Shown: in pieces, positions 1 to 12,290 of the stretch
How the letters are laid out: each line of letters opens with the position of its first letter
How positions within the stretch are numbered: the first letter of the stretch is position 1
NCBI GenBank assembly: GCA_022487185.1
Contig: JAKVJE010000005.1
Location: 1-44,449 of the forward strand
Source: Microbacteriaceae bacterium
Lineage (GTDB): Bacteria > Actinomycetota > Actinomycetes > Actinomycetales > Microbacteriaceae
Reading direction: 5' to 3'
Length of the DNA stretch: 44,449 bases
Made by a program: the position numbers and the translations under genes
Notes under the pieces: model-generated
Databases searched by the model: none
What the model saw: the letters and a program-made list of their open reading frames with translations, nothing else
Told to the model about the DNA's origin: nothing

Positions 1-687
1 CAGTTCTGCGGAGTGCTCCTGCTGAGCGTTGAGCGCATCCTGTGCCTGCGTCTGAGCCGCATTGGCCTCATTGACCTGCTGGGCGAGGGAAGAGGTCATC
101 TCTTGGAGCGCATCACGGGCTGTGCGAGCCTGGGAGGCGAGGGCGTGAACCGTCTTCTCCTCGGCTCTGGCCGCCTCGACCAGCTGCCGGTTGCGGTCAC
201 TGAGACGACTCAAGGCACTGTAGCGGTTGAGCGCCTGCTCCAGGTCCTTTCCGGACGTCGGGAGCTGCATCTGGGGGGTGAGCGTTGAATCTCCTCCGCG
301 TGCGAGCAGTGCGATGATCCGTCCAGCCTGTTTCCGGGCAGTCTCTGCTCGCTGGCGCGCCTCGGTGACTCGTTGCTGGAGCGCAAGATAGCTGCCGAGC
401 GCATAGGTGAGTTTTGCCTGTGAGGCGGAGAGCGCATCCTGGGCCTGCTGCGCACGCTGGGTTGCAGATTGCGCGTCGGCATTCAGCTGGGTGAGCATCC
501 CCTGGACGCGAGAGATTTCTTGCTGCGTGGCTGAGACTGAATTCTTGGCTTGCTGAATTTCATCCCAGGACGGATAGTTCGCGGCGTATGCGGGCCCTGG
601 GGCGATGCTCCCGCCGAAGAGCCCGCCGAGAACCCCCAGGAGGAGCGCTGTGGCCACGGCCACGCCTCTGAATCGTCGTGAACGCAT
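1..687 (-). CDS. secreted coiled-coil protein, N-terminal part (possible cell-wall hydrolase)
   Basis: An open reading frame of 229 codons starts at the ATG at 687 and runs off the left edge without a stop. A clear GGAGG lies just upstream on the minus strand (about 693-697). The first ~35 residues form a signal peptide: a basic start (MRSRRFR), a Leu/Gly/Ala-rich core, and an AYA-A type cleavage site. The rest is rich in Gln, Ala and Glu and looks like a long coiled coil, with repeated QQAQDAL-type and QARTARDAL-type heptads. The layout and phrases such as SYLALQQR and AGRIIALLAR match SATYLALQAR and AGAIVARFAR of the NlpC/P60 protein at 15771-17042, so the two are probably paralogues. I infer that the missing C-terminus may carry an NlpC/P60 or other peptidoglycan-hydrolase domain; this cannot be seen here. 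The reading frame and signal peptide are secure, the enzymatic role is not. Confidence 0.85.
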   Translation of the reverse strand, partial: MRSRRFRGVAVATALLLGVLGGLFGGSIAPGPAYAANYPSWDEIQQAKNSVSATQQEISRVQGMLTQLNADAQSATQRAQQAQDALSASQAKLTYALGSYLALQQRVTEARQRAETARKQAGRIIALLARGGDSTLTPQMQLPTSGKDLEQALNRYSALSRLSDRNRQLVEAARAEEKTVHALASQARTARDALQEMTSSLAQQVNEANAAQTQAQDALNAQQEHSAEL

Positions 688-747
688 CGTGCCCTCCACC
701 CTAGCCGACCCCACCGGCTCCCACAGGGGTCCGTCAAGAGAGACGTG

Positions 748-776
748 TTCCGTTCTCCGGTTCAACGAGGTACTAT
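748..776 (+). promoter_or_regulatory. candidate promoter of the ileS T-box transcript
   Basis: TACTAT at 771-776 is a fair -10 and would start transcription just before the T-box leader that begins near 785. The -35 position (TTCCGT, 748-753, 17-base spacer) matches the consensus poorly. The call rests on position relative to the riboswitch. Confidence 0.35.
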
Positions 777-784
777 TTCGCTTG

Positions 785-966
785 CAATGATCCGGCTATC
801 ACCGGGGAGCACCTGGAAGAACGGGCAGGAGCCCCAGTAGAACCAGGCGGGGGAGCCCGACATCGCTCGACTTAAGCGGCGGATCCGTGTGATCCGCAAG
901 CGGGGTGGTACCGCGCGGAGGATCGCCGATCCGATGCGTCCTCGCAGCTGTCGAGATGATGGAGCG
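785..966 (+). promoter_or_regulatory. T-box riboswitch (isoleucine, translational type)
   Basis: The leader has a short stem I, CCGG (792-795) paired with CCGG (802-805), whose loop presents ATC (798-800), an isoleucine codon, as specifier. The T-box itself is GGTGGTACCGCG at 904-915; TGGT (906-909) is complementary to the ACCA end of uncharged tRNA-Ile. No terminator with a U-run follows. Instead TCCTCGC (939-945) can pair either with GCG-AGGA upstream (915-922, one bulged G) or, through TCC, with the GGA of the ileS Shine-Dalgarno (961-964). This fits the known actinobacterial ileS T-boxes, which lack the distal part of stem I and control ribosome access rather than transcription. The leader rules out the longer ileS reading frame that would start at 889. 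Exact edges are approximate. Confidence 0.9.
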
Positions 967-972
967 TGGCAC

Positions 973-4223
<3,251 letters not shown>

Positions 4224-4227
<4 letters not shown>

Positions 4228-5585
4228 CGCACCTGCCGGAGTCCGACATCACGACCCTGGATGAGCTTGTCGGACGGTTGAGTGCTCGAGCCCTGGAACA
4301 TCGAATTCAGCCTCGGCTGGATGCGACGCGGCTCGCGTTGGACTTGTTGGGCAATCCGCAGCGTGCGTACCGGATTATTCACATCACGGGCACGAACGGG
4401 AAGACCTCGACGGCGCGCATGATTTCTGCAATCCTGCGCGCGCACAATCTGAAGGTCGGGTTGTTCACGAGCCCCGATCTGGTCTCGTTCACGGAGCGGA
4501 TCGTGATCGATGGGAGTCCCATTCCCGAGGCAGAGATGATTCGGATCTGGAATGAGATCTCACCGATTCTCGATTTGGCCGATGCTCAGCTTGAGGAGCG
4601 GGGCGAGGCGCGGCTGACCTTTTTCGAGGCTCTGACGGTTCTCGGATTCGCCGCGTTCGCCGAGGCCCCGGTTGACGTGGTCAGCCTGGAAGTCGGGATG
4701 GGGGGAGAGTGGGATGCCACGAATGTCGCCGATGGCGAGGTGTCGGTCTTTACCCCGATCGGGCTGGACCATGTTGGCATCTTGGGGGATACCCTCGGCG
4801 AGATTGCCAGGACGAAGGCGGGGATTCTCAAGCCCGGTGCGATCGCGGTCTCGAGCGCCCAGGCCCCGGAGGCTCTGTCCGAGCTGCGTGCCCGAGCTGA
4901 AGAGCTGCAGGTTCCCCTGCTCGTTCAGGGGGACGATTTCTCGACGACTTCCGTGACCCCGGGTATCGGTGGGCAGCTGGTATCGGTCCATGGCCTGGCG
5001 GATGACTACCCGGACCTTGCGTTGCCACTGATGGGTGACTATCAGGCCCAGAACGCGGCGGTGGCGGTGGCGGCGGTCGAGGCGTTCCTCGGGGGCGGAA
5101 AGGTTCCGTTGCATCGAGAGCTCGTGGCCGAGGGCCTGGCGGGTGTCTCTTCACCGGGGCGGCTTCAGGTGGTCGATCACGCTCCGACGGTGATTGTGGA
5201 TGGGGCCCATAACCCACATGGGGCGGCGGCGCTCGCGAGGTCGTTCCCGGAGTACTTCCATTTTCCGCGGACCGTGGGGATTCTCTGCATTCTCGGTGAT
5301 AAGGATGCGGAGGGGGTTCTCCGCGCGCTGGAGCCAATCTTCGATTCCGTGGTGCTGACGACCTCCGGGTCGGTTCGGGCACTGTCCCCGGATGCGCTTG
5401 CCGCCCGGGCTCTTCCTATCTTCGGGCAGGGGCGCATCACCGTGGCCGACTCGTTGGAAGAGGCGCTCGACGAGGCCCGGTATCAGTGCGGTCCCGACGA
5501 CGGCATCCTAGTGACGGGGTCGCTCACCCTGGTGGGTGAGTATCTGAGAGAGCACCCGGCCTCTCCTTCCCAGAACGGGAACTGA
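4224..5585 (+). CDS. folC: dihydrofolate synthase / folylpolyglutamate synthase
   Basis: Mur-ligase family enzyme that joins glutamate to dihydropteroate and extends the polyglutamate tail of folates in the cytoplasm. The 453-residue protein has the ATP-binding loop [13 protein letters not shown] at about 53-65, the central [12 protein letters not shown] segment, and the C-terminal DGAHNPHGA motif near 325-333. Length is normal for bacterial FolC. The ATG at 4224 overlaps the ileS stop by four bases (ATGA) and has AGGTGG upstream; the frame also stays open upstream inside ileS, which is not meaningful. Placement after ileS is common in Actinomycetota. It would share the ileS transcript and so indirectly the T-box control. 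Confidence 0.96.
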
Positions 5586-5592
5586 TCGCTGA

Positions 5593-5793
5593 TTCGATTC
5601 TGGGCCCGGTGCGCTACCCTAGTGAGCATGTGTGAGTCGCCTCGCACAGCAGACTTTGCGCTCGGTCTTTCCGCGCGCCGACCGGGAGGACGCGGATGCG
5701 TCCGCCAACACAGTTCGCTGGTTTCCGGCGTCTACGAGTGAGGTTGGTCCGCCCGGCGACGGGGTGGGCTGGTGCCGAAGGAGTACGTGACCG
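5593..5793 (+). promoter_or_regulatory. rne upstream region with candidate promoter
   Basis: This 208-base gap holds no gene. TACCCT at 5615-5620 could be a -10, with TTCGAT (5593-5598, 16-base spacer) as a weak -35. A transcript from there would have a leader of about 165 bases, beginning with a small hairpin (TGTGAG near 5630, paired with CTCGCACA). Long leaders are known to mediate RNase E autoregulation in enterobacteria; here this is only a possibility. Confidence 0.35.
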
Positions 5794-7851
5794 ATGGAGG
5801 AACAGACAACGTTCCAGTCCGGAGAGAATCCGGAAGAACCCGCGGCGGAGGGTAGTCCGCAGCTGATGCCGTCCACGACGTCGCTCATTTTCCAGGCTCC
5901 GGTGATTCCCGAGCCTCGCGTTGCCGAGCCGGATGACGGCGAGGACGATGCTTCCGAGGAGGGGAGGCGCTCTCGGCACCGGACGAGGAAACGGACGCGG
6001 GAGGCTGAACGACCGGCTCGTCGGACGACTGAGCCGATGCGGGTGAAGGGGTCAACTCGGCTGGAGGCCAAGAAGCAGCGTCGCAATGCGGGGCGTGAGG
6101 TGGGGCGTCATCGTGGATCGGTGACAGAGGTCGAATTCCAGGCCCGCCGTGAGGCAGTCGATCGTCAGATGATCGTCCGGTCCGAGCAGGGCAAGATGCA
6201 GATTGGGGTGCTGGAGGATCATTCCTTAGTCGAGCATTACGCGGCCCGGTCCGAGGATCTCTCCCTCATCGGAAATGTCTATCTCGGGCGCGTTCAAAAC
6301 GTCCTGCCCAGCATGGAGGCGGCCTTCGTCGACATCGGGCGGGGGCGGAACGCGGTTCTCTATTCGGGTGAGGTCGATTGGGAGGCCGCGGATCTGGCCG
6401 GAAAGCAGAAGCGGATCGAACTCGCACTGCATCCCGGGGATGTCCTTCTCGTGCAGGTCACGAAGGACCCGGTGGGGCATAAGGGGGCCAGGCTGACGTC
6501 ACAGGTTTCGTTGCCCGGTCGCTATCTGGTGTACGTGCCGGGTGGGCAGATGAACGGTATCAGCAGGAAACTGCCGGACACCGAACGCGCCCGACTGAAG
6601 AAGATTTTGAAAGAGATCGTTCCCGAGAACGTGGGTGTCATCGTCCGGACCGCAGCGGAGGGGGCGACTCCGGAGCAGCTTCGGCACGATGTGGAGCGGC
6701 TGCAGTCCGAGTGGGCGGAGATCACGGCCCAGCAGCAGTCGGCTCAGGCACCAGCGCTGCTGCGCACGGAGCCGAGCCTCCTGGTGAAGGTCGTTCGTGA
6801 CGTCTTCAACGAGGACATTACGAAGATGGTGGTCAGCGGGGATGAGGCGCAGGACGTCGTCGATCGGTACTTGGGCAAGGTGGCCCCCGATCTTGAGGAC
6901 CGTGTCGAACGCTACACGGGTGATCAGGACGTCTTTGACGCATACAGGATCAATGAGCAGCTCGACAAGGCCCTGCAGCGGAAGGTCTGGCTTCCCTCGG
7001 GAGGCACCCTGGTCATCGATCGGACTGAGGCGATGACGGTCATCGATGTGAACACCGGCAAGTTCGTGGGTACCGGTGGCAACCTCGAGGAGACAGTCAC
7101 CAAGAACAACCTCGAGGCGGCCGAGGAGATCGTGCGCCAGATGCGCCTGCGGGATCTCGGGGGGATCGTCGTGGTCGACTTCATCGACATGGTGTTGGAG
7201 TCGAATCGCGATCTCGTGTTGCGCCGTCTCGTGGAATGCCTGAGCAGGGATCGCACGAAGCACCAGGTGGCCGAGGTGACCTCGTTGGGGCTCATCCAGA
7301 TGACCCGGAAGAAGATCGGGATCGGGCTGGCGGAGACCGTGGACCGGCTTGAGGCGGGCGGGCACAGTCCGGACCAGGTGCCGAACCGTCCCCGGCACCG
7401 TCGCAGCGGGAAGGCCGCTGGCCACAAGAATACGTTGAACGCTCAGGTGAAAAATGCGGTGGCCAAGGTGGCCGCCTCGACGATTGCTCCGGCCCACGAT
7501 GGCGAGGAGGCGGATGCGCCGGTTCCGGATCCCGCAGAACCGCCCAGGTCTGTGCCGGCTGTGGAGGAACCGGCTCCCCGCTGGAATACGTCTCGGCGCC
7601 GCGGCCGCGGCACCGAGGGCTCCGCCAAGACAGAGGGATCGGACGGGCTGGAGCTGCCGCATCCGAAGGGGGATGCTGCACGGCATCCACGGGCAGACGC
7701 TGCCCACCTGCTGGATCAGGTTCTCAAGACATTGCCGGATGCACAGCCCACTCTCTCGAGACCGGCCAGGCGGCGGCGTCGGGTCACCCTGAAGGCGGGG
7801 GAACCGGTGGCGGAGGCCCAGGCTCGGGACGAGTCTGACTCCCAGGGATAA
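5794..7851 (+). CDS. rne: ribonuclease E/G
   Basis: Endoribonuclease of the RNase E/G family, expected to start mRNA decay and process stable RNAs. The 685-residue protein has an acidic and basic N-terminal extension (about 1-125), an S1 domain (GNVYLGRVQNVLPSMEAAF near 160), and the catalytic core with VIDVNTGKFVG (about 415) and GGIVVVDFIDM (about 460), which carry the two metal-binding aspartates. A disordered Pro/Glu/Arg-rich tail covers about 515-685. AAGGAG at 5778-5783 supports the ATG at 5794. After the conserved LGLIQMTRKKIG segment, the CPxC-type zinc-link that holds the dimer pair together in typical members is absent: there is no cysteine pair there, and the local sequence shows none in the other + frames. 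It stands upstream of rplU-rpmA, the usual actinobacterial order. Confidence 0.96.
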   Translation: MEEQTTFQSGENPEEPAAEGSPQLMPSTTSLIFQAPVIPEPRVAEPDDGEDDASEEGRRSRHRTRKRTREAERPARRTTEPMRVKGSTRLEAKKQRRNAGREVGRHRGSVTEVEFQARREAVDRQMIVRSEQGKMQIGVLEDHSLVEHYAARSEDLSLIGNVYLGRVQNVLPSMEAAFVDIGRGRNAVLYSGEVDWEAADLAGKQKRIELALHPGDVLLVQVTKDPVGHKGARLTSQVSLPGRYLVYVPGGQMNGISRKLPDTERARLKKILKEIVPENVGVIVRTAAEGATPEQLRHDVERLQSEWAEITAQQQSAQAPALLRTEPSLLVKVVRDVFNEDITKMVVSGDEAQDVVDRYLGKVAPDLEDRVERYTGDQDVFDAYRINEQLDKALQRKVWLPSGGTLVIDRTEAMTVIDVNTGKFVGTGGNLEETVTKNNLEAAEEIVRQMRLRDLGGIVVVDFIDMVLESNRDLVLRRLVECLSRDRTKHQVAEVTSLGLIQMTRKKIGIGLAETVDRLEAGGHSPDQVPNRPRHRRSGKAAGHKNTLNAQVKNAVAKVAASTIAPAHDGEEADAPVPDPAEPPRSVPAVEEPAPRWNTSRRRGRGTEGSAKTEGSDGLELPHPKGDAARHPRADAAHLLDQVLKTLPDAQPTLSRPARRRRRVTLKAGEPVAEAQARDESDSQG

Positions 7852-7852
7852 G

Positions 7853-7881
7853 TTGATTGTTGAACGCTCTTCCAGTAAAGT
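7853..7881 (+). promoter_or_regulatory. candidate rplU-rpmA promoter and leader
   Basis: TTGATT (7853-7858) and TAAAGT (7876-7881) are separated by 17 bases, each matching four of six consensus positions. The following leader, to 7944, contains a GCGCG-TTTCT-GCGCG hairpin (about 7893-7908) and a short TTCGA/TCGAA inverted repeat just before the ribosome site. This would let L21 and L27 be made independently of rne, and the hairpins could serve autogenous control, which is inference. Confidence 0.55.
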
Positions 7882-7944
7882 AGACGCTCGGTGCGCGTTT
7901 CTGCGCGAACAAGCTTCGAGCACTTCGAAAAAAGGTAGGCAACT

Positions 7945-8265
7945 GTGGTGTACGCGATTGTGCGAGCCGGCGGGCGACAGGAGAAGGTCGAGGTCGGGTC
8001 TGTGGTGACTCTCGACCGCGTCAAGAATGTCCAGAACGGGGAGATCACTCTTCCCGCACTGCTTCTGGTCGACGGCGAGACGGTGACCACTGATGCCGAG
8101 GCGCTCAAGAAGGTCGCTGTGACCGCCGAGGTTCAGGACGATCTTCGGGGCCCGAAGATTTCCATTCAGAAGTTCAAGAACAAGACCGGGTACCGTCGGC
8201 GTCTTGGCCATCGTCAGGAGCTGACTCGCGTGAAGATCATCGGGATTGACAAGGCGGAGGCGTAG
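7945..8265 (+). CDS. rplU: 50S ribosomal protein bL21
   Basis: Structural protein of the large ribosomal subunit. The 106-residue product opens with [17 protein letters not shown] and contains [17 protein letters not shown] near its end, both diagnostic of bL21. The start is the GTG at 7945, with AAAGGTAGG seven bases upstream; no ATG is available. bL27 follows two bases after the stop, the near-universal bL21-bL27 pair. Confidence 0.98.
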   Translation: MVYAIVRAGGRQEKVEVGSVVTLDRVKNVQNGEITLPALLLVDGETVTTDAEALKKVAVTAEVQDDLRGPKISIQKFKNKTGYRRRLGHRQELTRVKIIGIDKAEA

Positions 8266-8267
8266 AG

Positions 8268-8525
8268 ATGGCACATAAGAAGGGCGCGAGCTCCACTCGG
8301 AACGGGCGCGATTCGAATCCTCAGTACCTGGGCGTCAAGCGGTACGGTGGCCAGCTGGTCAACGCCGGCGAGATCTTGGTGCGTCAGCGCGGGACTCACT
8401 TCCACCCCGGCGAGAACGTCGGACGTGGGTCTGATGACACGCTCTTTGCCCTCTCTGCGGGTTCCGTGGAGTACGGCAGCAAGGGGCGGCGGAAGGTCGT
8501 GAGCGTTCTCCCCGAGCAGGGCTGA
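8268..8525 (+). CDS. rpmA: 50S ribosomal protein bL27
   Basis: Large-subunit protein whose N-terminus reaches the peptidyl-transferase centre. The 85-residue product begins [16 protein letters not shown], the mature-type N-terminus without the cleavable leader seen in Firmicutes, and contains the [16 protein letters not shown] core. It lies two bases after rplU and is closed by a strong terminator at 8544-8578. Confidence 0.98.
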   Translation: MAHKKGASSTRNGRDSNPQYLGVKRYGGQLVNAGEILVRQRGTHFHPGENVGRGSDDTLFALSAGSVEYGSKGRRKVVSVLPEQG

Positions 8526-8543
8526 TCGCCGGCTTTCATCCCA

Positions 8544-8578
8544 GGCCGAGCACCGGATATGGTGTTCGGCCTGTTTTA
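8544..8578 (+). terminator. intrinsic terminator after rpmA
   Basis: An 11-base-pair stem (GGCCGAGCACC, 8544-8554, with GGTGTTCGGCC, 8561-8571, one G-U pair) has a six-base loop and is followed by TGTTTTATA. It separates the ribosomal protein pair from obgE and ends only 23 bases before the obgE start, so some read-through or a promoter close to 8575 is needed for obgE. Confidence 0.85.
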
Positions 8579-8601
8579 TATCCGAGGCGAGAGGAGCACG
8601 A

Positions 8602-10119
8602 ATGCCGACAACCTTCGTGGATGCGGTGGTGCTCCATGCACGTGCCGGAGATGGCGGGGACGGGTGCGTCTCGGTCAAGCGCGAAAAGTTCAAGCCGTTA
8701 GCCGGCCCCGATGGCGGCAGCGGAGGGAATGGCGGTTCGGTAATCCTGGTTGCCGACCCGGCCACGACGACGCTCTTGAGCTATCACCGAGGTCCGCACC
8801 GCACCGCGCCGAACGGCGGGGACGGAATGGGCGATTTCCGGAATGGGACTGCTGGAGAAGATCTTGTCCTCCCGGTGCCCGTGGGAACCGTGGTCCGAGA
8901 CTCGGAGGGTGTGCTTCTCGAAGATCTCCAGGTTCCGGGAACTCGTCTTGTGATCGCGGCGGGCGGACGCGGTGGACTCGGCAATGCGGCGCTCTCTGGC
9001 CCGCGGCGGAAGGCCCCGGGGTTTGCTCTGCTCGGAACCCGCGGTGCGGCGCTGGACGTCCAGCTCGAGTTGAAGACGATTGCCGACGTCGGCCTGGTCG
9101 GGTTCCCCTCGTCTGGCAAGTCGAGCCTGGTCGCTGCGCTGAGCGCGGCGCGTCCGAAGATCGCGGAGTACCCCTTTACTACACTGGTCCCGAATCTGGG
9201 CGTGGTTGAGATGGGGGAGACCCGGTTCACTATTGCGGATGTCCCGGGGCTGATCCCCGGTGCTTCGGAGGGCAAGGGGCTGGGCCTCGACTTCCTCCGG
9301 CATATCGAACGGTGCCTGGCGGTCGTGCACGTGATCGACTGCGCCACCCTTGAACCAGGCCGTGACCCGGTGAGTGACTATGAGGCGATTGTCAACGAGC
9401 TGCGGCAGTACGAGGTGCCCGCCGGCGCTGTTCCGCTGGCTGATCGTCCTCAGCTGATCGTCCTCAATAAGACGGATGTTCCCGAGGCTCGAGAACTCGC
9501 AGAGTTCGTGACCGAAGAGTTCGCGAGGCGGGGGCTTCGGACATTTGAGATCTCTGCCGCGACTCATGAGGGGCTCCGCCCCTTGGGGTTTGCCCTGGCC
9601 GAGATGGTGGCCGAGGCGCGTCGTGAGGCTCCAGCTGCTCAGCCCCCTCGGGCAGTGCTGCGTCCGAAGGCCCGGCGTGAGCGGGAGTTCGTGATTACTC
9701 CGGAGCAGTCTGGACAGGATGAAATTTTCCGGGTCCGGGGCGAGAAGCCGGAGCGCTGGGTCGAGCAGACCGATTTCTCGAATGATGAGGCCGTTGCCTT
9801 TCTGGGGGACCGTCTGTCGAAGCTGGGCATTGAGGATGAGCTGTACCGCGTGGGGGCACGTGCCGGAGCCACCGTTGTCATCGGGGAAGAGGGGCTGGTC
9901 TTCGACTGGGATCCCACGGTGACCAGTGGGGCCGAGATCGCCGGCCCCCGGGGGTTCGATCAGCGTCTGCATACGAGCCGCCGGGCCAGCCGCGCCGAGC
10001 GGCGGGCCGCATACTATGAACGTATGGATGCGAAGGCGGAGGCCCGGGAGCAGCTTGAGCGGGAACGTCAGGCGGGCTTCTGGAGCGGGGAATCGACTCA
10101 GCAGGGCAGTGAAACATGA
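8602..10119 (+). CDS. obgE: GTPase ObgE/CgtA
   Basis: Essential GTPase that binds the 50S subunit during assembly and links ribosome production to growth state. The 505-residue protein has the Gly-rich Obg fold (about 1-160, with repeats such as [13 protein letters not shown]), the G domain (Walker [10 protein letters not shown] at about 166, switch DVPGLIPGA at about 212, NKTD at about 288) and a C-terminal OCT domain (about 345-425) typical of Actinomycetota and Firmicutes. A charged Glu/Arg tail follows. GAGGAG at 8591-8596 supports the ATG at 8602. The stop overlaps the proB start (ATGA). Confidence 0.98.
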   Translation: MPTTFVDAVVLHARAGDGGDGCVSVKREKFKPLAGPDGGSGGNGGSVILVADPATTTLLSYHRGPHRTAPNGGDGMGDFRNGTAGEDLVLPVPVGTVVRDSEGVLLEDLQVPGTRLVIAAGGRGGLGNAALSGPRRKAPGFALLGTRGAALDVQLELKTIADVGLVGFPSSGKSSLVAALSAARPKIAEYPFTTLVPNLGVVEMGETRFTIADVPGLIPGASEGKGLGLDFLRHIERCLAVVHVIDCATLEPGRDPVSDYEAIVNELRQYEVPAGAVPLADRPQLIVLNKTDVPEARELAEFVTEEFARRGLRTFEISAATHEGLRPLGFALAEMVAEARREAPAAQPPRAVLRPKARREREFVITPEQSGQDEIFRVRGEKPERWVEQTDFSNDEAVAFLGDRLSKLGIEDELYRVGARAGATVVIGEEGLVFDWDPTVTSGAEIAGPRGFDQRLHTSRRASRAERRAAYYERMDAKAEAREQLERERQAGFWSGESTQQGSET

Positions 10120-10979
10120 CGCTTCAACGCATCGAGGACCTCGCCGAGGCACGTCGGTTGGTCGTGAAGGTCGGATCTTCCTCCATCACGGGGGAGAATG
10201 CGTTTCAGCTTCCGGTGATCGCCCATGCCTTGGCCGCGTTGCGGCAGCGGGGAATTGATGTGGTGCTCGTCTCCAGCGGGGCGATTGCCACGGGTATGCC
10301 GTTGCTCAAACTGGCGGGACGTCCGCGGGATCTGGCGACCTCCCAGGCGGCGGCTTCCGTTGGGCAGAGTCGGCTCATGTACCGATACGAGCAGGTCTTC
10401 AACGAGTACGACATCGTGGTCAGCCAGGTGCTGCTCACCGCGTTCGACCTGGAGGATCGCTCCCACCGCGCGAACGCCCTGCGGGCTCTGGACCGTCTGC
10501 TCCAGCTTGGCGCCGTTCCGATTGTCAATGAGAACGACACCGTTGCGACCAACGAGATCCGGTTTGGAGACAATGACCGTCTGGCGGCGCTGGTCGCGGT
10601 GCTGGTCCGTGCAGATGCCCTCCTGCTGCTTTCGGATGTTCCGGGGCTGTTTACCGCACCTCCGGATACTCCCGGGGCCAGACTGATCTCTACGGTCCGG
10701 CATGGGGATGCGCTTGAATCTGTGCGTTTCGGCGGGGCAGTCGATACTGGCGTCGGCACCGGAGGTGCCCTCACGAAGGTTGCCGCAGCACGGGTTGCCG
10801 CGGATGCCGGAGTCCCCGTGTTCCTGACCCAGGCCATGGGAATTGCGGAGGCGCTGCGCGGGGCCGCTCATGGTACGTGGTTTGAGGCCTGGACGCCCGA
10901 TGATGCTGGGCTCACGGTGACGGGTGCGATCCAGACGATCGATGAGGCGACTCACGGGGCATCCGCAGGGGGACGCTGA
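10116..10979 (+). CDS. proB: glutamate 5-kinase, short form without PUA domain
   Basis: First enzyme of proline synthesis, phosphorylating the gamma-carboxylate of glutamate. The 287-residue protein is a complete amino-acid-kinase domain: KVGSSSITG near 15, [11 protein letters not shown] near 55, [17 protein letters not shown] near 140-155, and [13 protein letters not shown] near 215. It stops about 30 residues after this domain, whereas the 367-residue E. coli enzyme carries a C-terminal PUA domain. Single-domain ProB proteins are known, so this need not be a defect. The ATG overlaps the obgE stop by four bases, and proA follows after 24 bases, so obgE-proB-proA is one operon. Feedback inhibition by proline belongs to the kinase domain and is expected to remain. 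Confidence 0.96.
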   Translation: MTLQRIEDLAEARRLVVKVGSSSITGENAFQLPVIAHALAALRQRGIDVVLVSSGAIATGMPLLKLAGRPRDLATSQAAASVGQSRLMYRYEQVFNEYDIVVSQVLLTAFDLEDRSHRANALRALDRLLQLGAVPIVNENDTVATNEIRFGDNDRLAALVAVLVRADALLLLSDVPGLFTAPPDTPGARLISTVRHGDALESVRFGGAVDTGVGTGGALTKVAAARVAADAGVPVFLTQAMGIAEALRGAAHGTWFEAWTPDDAGLTVTGAIQTIDEATHGASAGGR

Positions 10980-11003
10980 GGCGTTGAAAGGGACAGAGAA
11001 CTG

Positions 11004-12281
11004 ATGACAAGTGAAACGACTGACCTGTTTCCCGCTGACGATTTTCAGGCCCATCTGGATGAGGCCGCCGCAGCGGCCTCTGTCTTGCGGACAGCCCGTT
11101 CTGCTCGCAAGGATGCGGCTCTGCGCGCCATTGCCGATGCACTCAATGCGGACTCGGAGACAATTCTCGCCGCAAACCGTGCCGATCTCGACCGTGGGAA
11201 GGATACGCTCTCCGAGGCGCTTCAGGATCGACTCCGTCTGACCCCAGAACGGATTTCTGCACTGGCCGCGGCTCTCCGGCGCACCGCCGACCTGACCGAT
11301 CCCGTGGGCGAGGTCGTCCGAGGACACCAGATGCCGAACGGTGTGTCGCTGCAGCAGATCCGGGTTCCCTTTGGCGTGGTTGCGGTGATTTACGAGGCTC
11401 GCCCGAATGTGACCGTCGATCTCGCGGCACTCTGCATCAAGAGCGGCAACGCCGTCGTTCTGCGCGGCGGATCGGCTGCACGGATTACGAATGACTGTCT
11501 GGTGGCGACGATCCGGAGAGCGCTTGAGCAGACGGGTCTTCCTGCGGGGGCTGTGGTCACCGTCGACAAGTTCGGGCGGGCTGGTGCCCATGCGCTGATG
11601 CGCGCCCGTGGATCGGTGGACGTCCTCATCCCGCGGGGCGGGGCGGGGCTCATCCGGAGTGTCGTCGAGGAATCTCGTGTTCCGGTCATTGAGACGGGTG
11701 CCGGAAACGTCCATATCTATTTGGATGCGTCCGCAGATGTCGAGAAGGCGGTGCGGATTGCGGTGAATGCCAAGACACAGCGCCCGAGCGTCTGCAATGC
11801 AGCCGAGACACTGTTGGTCCATGCCGATGCGGCGGCTCGGGTTCTTCCCGCGGTCGCAGAGGCCCTCCGAGGTGCGGGAGTACGACTCCATGCGGATCAA
11901 CGAGCTGCGGCCCTGATCGGAGAGTGCGTCCCGGCCACGGATTCGGATTGGGAGACTGAATACCTCTCTCTAGATATGGCGGTTCGGGTGGTCGACTCGA
12001 TCGATGACGCAATGGCCCATATCGCGAAGTACTCGACGCATCACACTGAAACGATCATCACCGAGGATCTCGGATCTGCCGACCGTTTCCTCGCGGAGGT
12101 CGATTCGGCGGTGGTGATGGTCAACGCGTCGACCCGATTCAGCGATGGCGGTGAGTTCGGCTTCGGTGCCGAGGTGGGGATCTCGACACAGAAATTGCAC
12201 GCGCGGGGGCCGATGGGGCTCCAGGAACTGACGAGTACGAAGTGGCTGGTGCGCGGTAACGGACAGACCCGAGGCGAGTGA
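11004..12281 (+). CDS. proA: gamma-glutamyl phosphate reductase
   Basis: Second enzyme of proline synthesis, reducing glutamyl phosphate to glutamate semialdehyde with NADPH. It is 425 residues, close to the 417 of E. coli. The aldehyde-dehydrogenase fold shows VPFGVVAVIYEARPNVT (about 120-136), the conserved VLRGGSAA, and the catalytic cysteine in VCNAAETLLVH (about residue 263). The C-terminal GEFGFGAEVGIST is also diagnostic. AAAGGGA (10987-10993) precedes the ATG. It would channel the ProB product directly. Confidence 0.98.
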   Translation: MTSETTDLFPADDFQAHLDEAAAAASVLRTARSARKDAALRAIADALNADSETILAANRADLDRGKDTLSEALQDRLRLTPERISALAAALRRTADLTDPVGEVVRGHQMPNGVSLQQIRVPFGVVAVIYEARPNVTVDLAALCIKSGNAVVLRGGSAARITNDCLVATIRRALEQTGLPAGAVVTVDKFGRAGAHALMRARGSVDVLIPRGGAGLIRSVVEESRVPVIETGAGNVHIYLDASADVEKAVRIAVNAKTQRPSVCNAAETLLVHADAAARVLPAVAEALRGAGVRLHADQRAAALIGECVPATDSDWETEYLSLDMAVRVVDSIDDAMAHIAKYSTHHTETIITEDLGSADRFLAEVDSAVVMVNASTRFSDGGEFGFGAEVGISTQKLHARGPMGLQELTSTKWLVRGNGQTRGE

Positions 12282-12290
12282 TGCCGACCG

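Noticed and set aside
889-972. Longer N-terminus for ileS
   Set aside because: The sequence is the T-box leader (GGTGGTACCGCG at 904-915) and cannot be coding.
6499-8274. 591-codon open frame on the minus strand
   Set aside because: It crosses rne, the rplU promoter and rplU in antisense; the real genes are certain and its protein is low-complexity.
10098-11900. 600-codon open frame on the minus strand
   Set aside because: Antisense shadow of proB and proA.
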